Source of the DNA: Amycolatopsis sp. NBC_01480 | GTDB taxonomy: Bacteria > Actinomycetota > Actinomycetes > Mycobacteriales > Pseudonocardiaceae | Assembly: GCF_036227205.1 (NCBI RefSeq) | Contig: NZ_CP109442.1 | Location: forward strand, 1,860,001 to 1,924,000 | Direction: 5' to 3' | DNA: 64,000 nt | Shown here: positions 60,129 to 64,000 of the stretch, one piece after another | Position numbering within the stretch: the stretch's first letter is position 1 | How the letters are laid out: every line of letters begins with the position of its first letter | Notes under the pieces: generated by a model | The model's input: only the letters and a program-made list of their open reading frames with translations | Database searches by the model: none | Told to the model about the DNA's origin: nothing | Position numbers and translations under genes: made by a program

Positions 60129-60971
60129 GTGGTGTTTTCGAGCGCGCTGATCGGGCTGCGCGAAGGCCTGGAGGCCGCACTCGTCGTCAGCATCCTGGTC
60201 GCTTTCCTGGTGAAGACCGACCGGCGGCACGCGCTGCGCTACGTGTGGCCCGGCGTCGCCGCCGCGGTCCTGCTCTCGATCGCCGTCGGCGCGATCCTCA
60301 CGTACAGCACCGCGCAGCTGAGCTTCGAGCACCAGGAGCTGCTCGGCGGCAGCCTCTCCATCGTGGCCGTCGGCTTCGTGACGGCGATGATCTTCTGGAT
60401 GCGCAAGGCGTCCCGGCACATCGCCGCCGAGCTGCGCGGGAAGATGGAGAACGCGCTGAACGTCGGCCCCGCGGCCGTGCTGCTGCTCTCGTTCCTCGCG
60501 GTCGGCCGGGAAGGCCTGGAGACCGCCGTCTTCTTCTACTCCGCCGTGCAGACCGCGCAGTCGGACACCATCCAGCCGCTGATCGGCTTTGTCATCGGCA
60601 TCGTGCTCGCCGTGGCGCTCGCCTACCTGCTCTACCGCGGCGCCGTCCGGTTCAACCTGGCGAAGTTCTTCACGGTCACCGGCGTGCTGCTGGTGTTCGT
60701 CGCCGCCGGCGTGCTCGGGTACGGCCTGCACGACCTGCAGGAGGCCGGTTTCCTGCCGGGCCTGACCACACTCGCCTTCGACGCCTCCAACGTGCTGCCG
60801 GAGACCTCCTGGTACGGCGCGCTGCTCAAGGGCGTCCTCAACTACTCGCAGCAGACGACGGTGGTGCAGGCCGTCGCGTGGGTCGCCTACGTCGTGATCG
60901 TGTTGCCGCTGTTCCTCAAGCCAACCAAGAAAACCGTCCCGGCGCCCGCCGCGGCCGCTGTCAAGGAGTGA
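60129..60971 (+). CDS. efeU: EfeU, FTR1-type iron permease
   Basis: 280 residues from a GTG with GAGGAGGA upstream. Seven helices and two REGLE iron-binding motifs are visible: GLREGLEAALV near the N-terminus and VGREGLETAVFF in helix 4. It moves ferric iron (after oxidation of Fe2+) across the membrane with EfeO and EfeB, whose genes follow at 3 bases and by overlap. It is controlled by the two iron boxes upstream. Confidence 0.96.
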   Translation: MVFSSALIGLREGLEAALVVSILVAFLVKTDRRHALRYVWPGVAAAVLLSIAVGAILTYSTAQLSFEHQELLGGSLSIVAVGFVTAMIFWMRKASRHIAAELRGKMENALNVGPAAVLLLSFLAVGREGLETAVFFYSAVQTAQSDTIQPLIGFVIGIVLAVALAYLLYRGAVRFNLAKFFTVTGVLLVFVAAGVLGYGLHDLQEAGFLPGLTTLAFDASNVLPETSWYGALLKGVLNYSQQTTVVQAVAWVAYVVIVLPLFLKPTKKTVPAPAAAAVKE

Positions 60972-60974
60972 GGC

Positions 60975-62120
60975 GTGTTCCAGTCCCCCAAAACCCCGCT
61001 GGCCGTACTGGCCGGTGTCGGCGTCCTGGTCGCCCTGAGCGCCTGCGACAGCACGGGCTCCGCTTCTGGCCCGGCGGGCGCGGGCGGGCCGATCAAGGTC
61101 GAAGCCTCCGACACCTCGTGCGCGGTCGCGGCCAACACGGCGAACGCGGGCAACCTGACGTTCGAGATCACCAACAAGGGCAGCAAGGTCACCGAGTTCT
61201 ACCTCTACGCCGAGGGCGACCGGATCATGGGCGAGGTCGAGAACATCGCGCCCGGGCTGAACCGGCGGCTGATCGTCGAGGTGCCCGACGCCGGCAAGTA
61301 CCAGACCGCGTGCAAGCCGGGCATGGTCGGCAACGGCATCCGCGGCGACTTCACCGTCACCGGCGGCGCGGCGAAGCAGAACGACGTGAACGCGCAGAAG
61401 TCCGAGGCCACGAAGAGCTACGCGACGTACGTCGCCAACAACACGAGCGCGCTCGAGACCGAGACGGCGAAGTTCGTCGACACCGTGAAGGCCGGGAAGG
61501 TCGACGAGGCCAAGGCGCAGTACGCCACCACCCGCGCGTACTACGAGCGCATCGAGCCCGTCGCGGAGAAGTTCGGGGACCTCGACCCGCTGATCGACGT
61601 CCGCGAGGCCGATCTGACACCGGGCCAGCAGTTCACCGGCTTCCACCGGCTGGAGAAGGACCTGTGGGTCACCGGGCTCAAGCCGGACAGCGGCCAGGTC
61701 GCCGACAAGCTGCTCACCGACGTCAAGGACCTGGTCACCAAGACCAAAACGCTGCAGCTGACCGCGCTGGACCTGGCCAACGGCGCCAAGGGCCTGCTCG
61801 ACGAGGTCGCCACCGGCAAGATCACCGGCGAGGAGGAGACCTTCTCGCACACCGATCTGTGGGACTTCCAGGCCAATGTGGACGGCTCGAAGGGCGCGAT
61901 CGCCGCGCTGCGGCCGATCCTGCAGGAGCGCGACCCGGCGCTGGTGTCCACTCTGGACAAGCAGTTCGCGAACGTGCAGGCGCTGCTGGACAAGACCCGC
62001 AGCGGTGACGGCTTCAAGTACTACAACCAGCTCTCGCCGGACGAGATCAAGGCGTTCGCCTCGGCGGTCGACGCGCTGAGCGAGCCGCTGAGCAAGGTCG
62101 CGGAGGTCGTGTCCAAGTGA
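60975..62120 (+). CDS. efeO: EfeO, cupredoxin-M75 iron-binding lipoprotein
   Basis: 381 residues from a GTG. It has a lipobox-like ALSACDST after a hydrophobic start, an N-terminal cupredoxin domain (about 40-130, LTFEITNKGSKVTEFYLYA), then a C-terminal imelysin/M75 domain with the HxxE metal motif in FTGFHRLEKDLW. It binds ferrous/ferric iron outside the membrane and passes it to EfeU. Unlike the E. coli protein it is lipid-anchored. Confidence 0.95.
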   Translation: MFQSPKTPLAVLAGVGVLVALSACDSTGSASGPAGAGGPIKVEASDTSCAVAANTANAGNLTFEITNKGSKVTEFYLYAEGDRIMGEVENIAPGLNRRLIVEVPDAGKYQTACKPGMVGNGIRGDFTVTGGAAKQNDVNAQKSEATKSYATYVANNTSALETETAKFVDTVKAGKVDEAKAQYATTRAYYERIEPVAEKFGDLDPLIDVREADLTPGQQFTGFHRLEKDLWVTGLKPDSGQVADKLLTDVKDLVTKTKTLQLTALDLANGAKGLLDEVATGKITGEEETFSHTDLWDFQANVDGSKGAIAALRPILQERDPALVSTLDKQFANVQALLDKTRSGDGFKYYNQLSPDEIKAFASAVDALSEPLSKVAEVVSK

Positions 62121-63376
62121 GTGACGAGGGAACCCGCGTCTCCCGCCGGAAGTTGTTCGGGCTGGCGGGGGCGGGGGTCGCGCTGGCCGGCGCGGGGGCG
62201 GCCGCCGGAGTGGGCTTCGACCGCCTCGGCGACGGCGCCACGGCGCAGGCTTCGACGTCCACTGTGGACTTCCACGGCGAGCACCAGGCCGGCATCGTCA
62301 CCTCGACCCAGCAGAACCTGCACTTCGCGGCACTGGACGTGACCACGACGGACGTCGGCGAGCTGCGGCAGCTGCTGCGCACGTGGACCGCCGCGGCGCG
62401 CCGGATGACCACGGGCCAGGAGGTCGTGCCGGACGGCGCGGTCGGCGGCGCGGCCGAGGCACCGCCCGGCGACACGGGCGAGGCGCTGGACCTGCCCGCC
62501 TCCGAGCTGACGCTGACGATCGGCTTCGGGCCCTCGCTGTTCGACGGCCGGTTCGGCCTCGCGGCGAAGCGCCCGCCGCAGCTGGTGGACCTGCCCGCGT
62601 TCCCGAAGGACAAGCTCGACCCGACGCGCAGCGGCGGCGACCTGTGCATCCAGGCCTGCGCGAACGACCCGCAGGTCGCCGTGCACGCGGTGCGCAACCT
62701 GGTGCGCCTCGGCTTCGGCGTCACTGAGGTGCGCTGGTCGCAGCTCGGGTTCGGGCGCAGCTCGTCGACCTCGCGGGCGCAGGCCACGCCGCGGAACCTG
62801 TTCGGCTTCAAGGACGGCACGAACAACATCAAGTCCGAGGACACCGACATCCTGCGCGACCAGGTGTGGGCGCAGGCCGCCGACGGACAGGCCTGGATGG
62901 CCGGCGGCACGTACCTGGTGGCGCGCCGGATCCGGATGCACATCGAGACCTGGGACCGCGAGACGCTCGACGGCCAGGAGCAGATCATCGGGCGCACCAA
63001 GGGTTCCGGCGCGGCGCTCGGGCAGACCAGCGAGTTCGACACGGTCGACCTGAACGTCGGCGGCGCCGGCGGCGTCCCGCTGATCGCCGACGACGCGCAC
63101 ATCCGCCTGGCCTCGCACGAAACGCTGAAGGGCGCCCGGATCCTCCGCCGCGGCTACAACTTCGTCGACGGCTCCGACGGCGTCGGCCACCTGGAGGCGG
63201 GCCTGTTCTTCCTGGCCTTCAACCGTGACACGCGCACGCAGTACGTCCCCATGCAGCAGGCGTTGTCCGCGAAGGACGCGATGATGGAGTACGTGCAGCA
63301 CACCGGTTCGGCCCACTTCGCCGTGCCGCCCGGCCTCACCCCGACGTCCAGCTGGGGCGACGGATTGTTCGCCTGA
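62117..63376 (+). CDS. efeB: EfeB, Tat-exported DyP-type peroxidase
   Basis: 419 residues from a GTG whose last bases overlap the efeO stop (GTGA). A twin-arginine signal RVSRRKLFG is followed by a hydrophobic Ala/Gly run. The DyP heme domain has the GFKDGTNN motif with the catalytic Asp and later VGGAGGVPLIADDAH and the proximal His region. It folds before export and provides the peroxidase or ferrochelatase-like step of the EfeUOB system. Confidence 0.95.
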   Translation: MSDEGTRVSRRKLFGLAGAGVALAGAGAAAGVGFDRLGDGATAQASTSTVDFHGEHQAGIVTSTQQNLHFAALDVTTTDVGELRQLLRTWTAAARRMTTGQEVVPDGAVGGAAEAPPGDTGEALDLPASELTLTIGFGPSLFDGRFGLAAKRPPQLVDLPAFPKDKLDPTRSGGDLCIQACANDPQVAVHAVRNLVRLGFGVTEVRWSQLGFGRSSSTSRAQATPRNLFGFKDGTNNIKSEDTDILRDQVWAQAADGQAWMAGGTYLVARRIRMHIETWDRETLDGQEQIIGRTKGSGAALGQTSEFDTVDLNVGGAGGVPLIADDAHIRLASHETLKGARILRRGYNFVDGSDGVGHLEAGLFFLAFNRDTRTQYVPMQQALSAKDAMMEYVQHTGSAHFAVPPGLTPTSSWGDGLFA

Positions 63377-63465
63377 ACCAGCGGGCCGCCCCACTTTGTG
63401 GGACCGATTGCCGCGGAGGCGGGCCCGACCCACGCTGACGGTCTCCGAGGCAAGGGAGTCCTGTC

Positions 63466-64000
63466 GTGGCCGGTGTGGCGCATCCGCGGTTCGGTGTCTG
63501 GGCCGTCGTCTACGGCTCGTGGGGGCCGTTCGACCATCCGGACGACCCGGTCGACGCGAGCTGGGAGCGGAACAAACGGCTGATCCTCGAGGCCGACCGG
63601 CTCGGGTTCGACTCCACGCTGATCGCCCAGCACCTGGTGAACCCGTTCGGCGACGAGCTGGACCAGCTGGAGACCTGGACGTCGGCGGCGGCGCTCGCGG
63701 CGCTGACCGAGCGGATCGAGATCATCGCCGCGATCAAGCCGTACCTGGTGCATCCCGTGGTGCTGGCGAAGCAGGCGCTGCAGATCGAACAGATCAGCGG
63801 CGGCCGCTTCGGGCTGAACCTGGTCAACGCCTGGTTCAAGCCCGAGCTGCAGCGCGCCGGCATCCCGTTCGCCGAGCACGACGAGCGGTACGCCTACGGC
63901 CGCGAGTGGATCACCGTCGTGCGCGGGCTGCTGAACGGCGAGCGCGTTTCCTTCCAGGGCAAGTACTTCCAGGTCGAGGACTACCAGCTGCGCCCGATCG
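63466..64000 (+). CDS. LLM-class flavin-dependent monooxygenase, 5' part
   Basis: The gene starts at a GTG at 63466 with AAGGGAG eight bases upstream and runs off the right edge after 178 codons. It reads GVWAVVYGSWGPFDHPDD, ADRLGFDSTLIAQHLVNP, then the flavin-binding AAIKPYLVHPVVLAKQ and QISGGRFGLNLVNAWFK. These are luciferase-like family features, closest to alkanesulfonate monooxygenase (SsuD) relatives. The substrate is unknown because the C-terminal part is missing. Confidence 0.9.
   Translation, partial: MAGVAHPRFGVWAVVYGSWGPFDHPDDPVDASWERNKRLILEADRLGFDSTLIAQHLVNPFGDELDQLETWTSAAALAALTERIEIIAAIKPYLVHPVVLAKQALQIEQISGGRFGLNLVNAWFKPELQRAGIPFAEHDERYAYGREWITVVRGLLNGERVSFQGKYFQVEDYQLRPI

Noticed and set aside
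63377..63465. A riboswitch before the LLM monooxygenase.
   Set aside because: A small CCCAC/GTGGG hairpin and GC-rich stretches are present, but they match no riboswitch core I can name.

Overview
The window is high-GC DNA from an actinomycete. The best fit is a Pseudonocardiaceae chromosome, Amycolatopsis-like. The grounds are strong GC bias with GTG and TTG starts, a WhiB protein, a DUF2637 protein, a TraB/FtsK-type element, and the conserved block eno, FtsB-like, DUF501, Ppx. The species is an inference; no rRNA is present.

Layout. Positions 1-6284 are ordinary chromosome: an aldo/keto reductase tail, a thioester-domain surface protein with a C-terminal sorting signal, an AraC/DJ-1 regulator, an alpha/beta hydrolase, a beta-carbonic anhydrase, and a divergent XRE-cupin regulator/methyltransferase pair. 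Positions ~6294-20142 are an integrated mobile element of about 13.85 kb. It carries a large serine integrase at its right end, a TraB-like FtsK/SpoIIIE translocase, SpdB-like and DUF2637 membrane proteins, a WhiB protein, an Xis-like protein and regulators. Its left arm holds cargo: a small ESX-like protein, an ESX/WXG-like lipase and an overlapping lipoprotein gene, plus a serine-less resolvase-like protein and an orphan Imm1-type immunity protein. Both attachment sites can be read directly. The element sits in the loop of a palindromic repeat, and an intact copy of that repeat family lies at 49836-49883.

Positions 20281-38008 are an accessory metabolic region of small catabolic or detoxification modules: a TetX-like monooxygenase, amidohydrolase plus SDR, alpha/beta hydrolase, AKR, M20 peptidase plus MHS transporter, a GH76 enzyme, an epimerase, SDR plus a small protein, and a GH110-like beta-helix enzyme. 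Most have a divergent one-component regulator, and several have a clear palindromic operator between the pair. At least two regulators survive only as C-terminal remnants.

Positions 38150-40053 hold a decayed membrane-protein gene and a GNAT protein, followed by a tRNA with a UAA anticodon. From 40322 on is core-like chromosome: NDH-2, a family 5 uracil-DNA glycosylase, an S10 carboxypeptidase, and a secreted subtilase whose frame is broken by a 14-bp tandem repeat. Then come a complete oligopeptide ABC operon, the Ppx / transglycosylase / DUF501 / FtsB-like / enolase block, a transglycosylase-like gene that lacks the catalytic Glu and whose 3' end is followed by a six-copy repeat, and an iron-boxed efeUOB operon. 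The window ends inside an LLM flavin monooxygenase gene.
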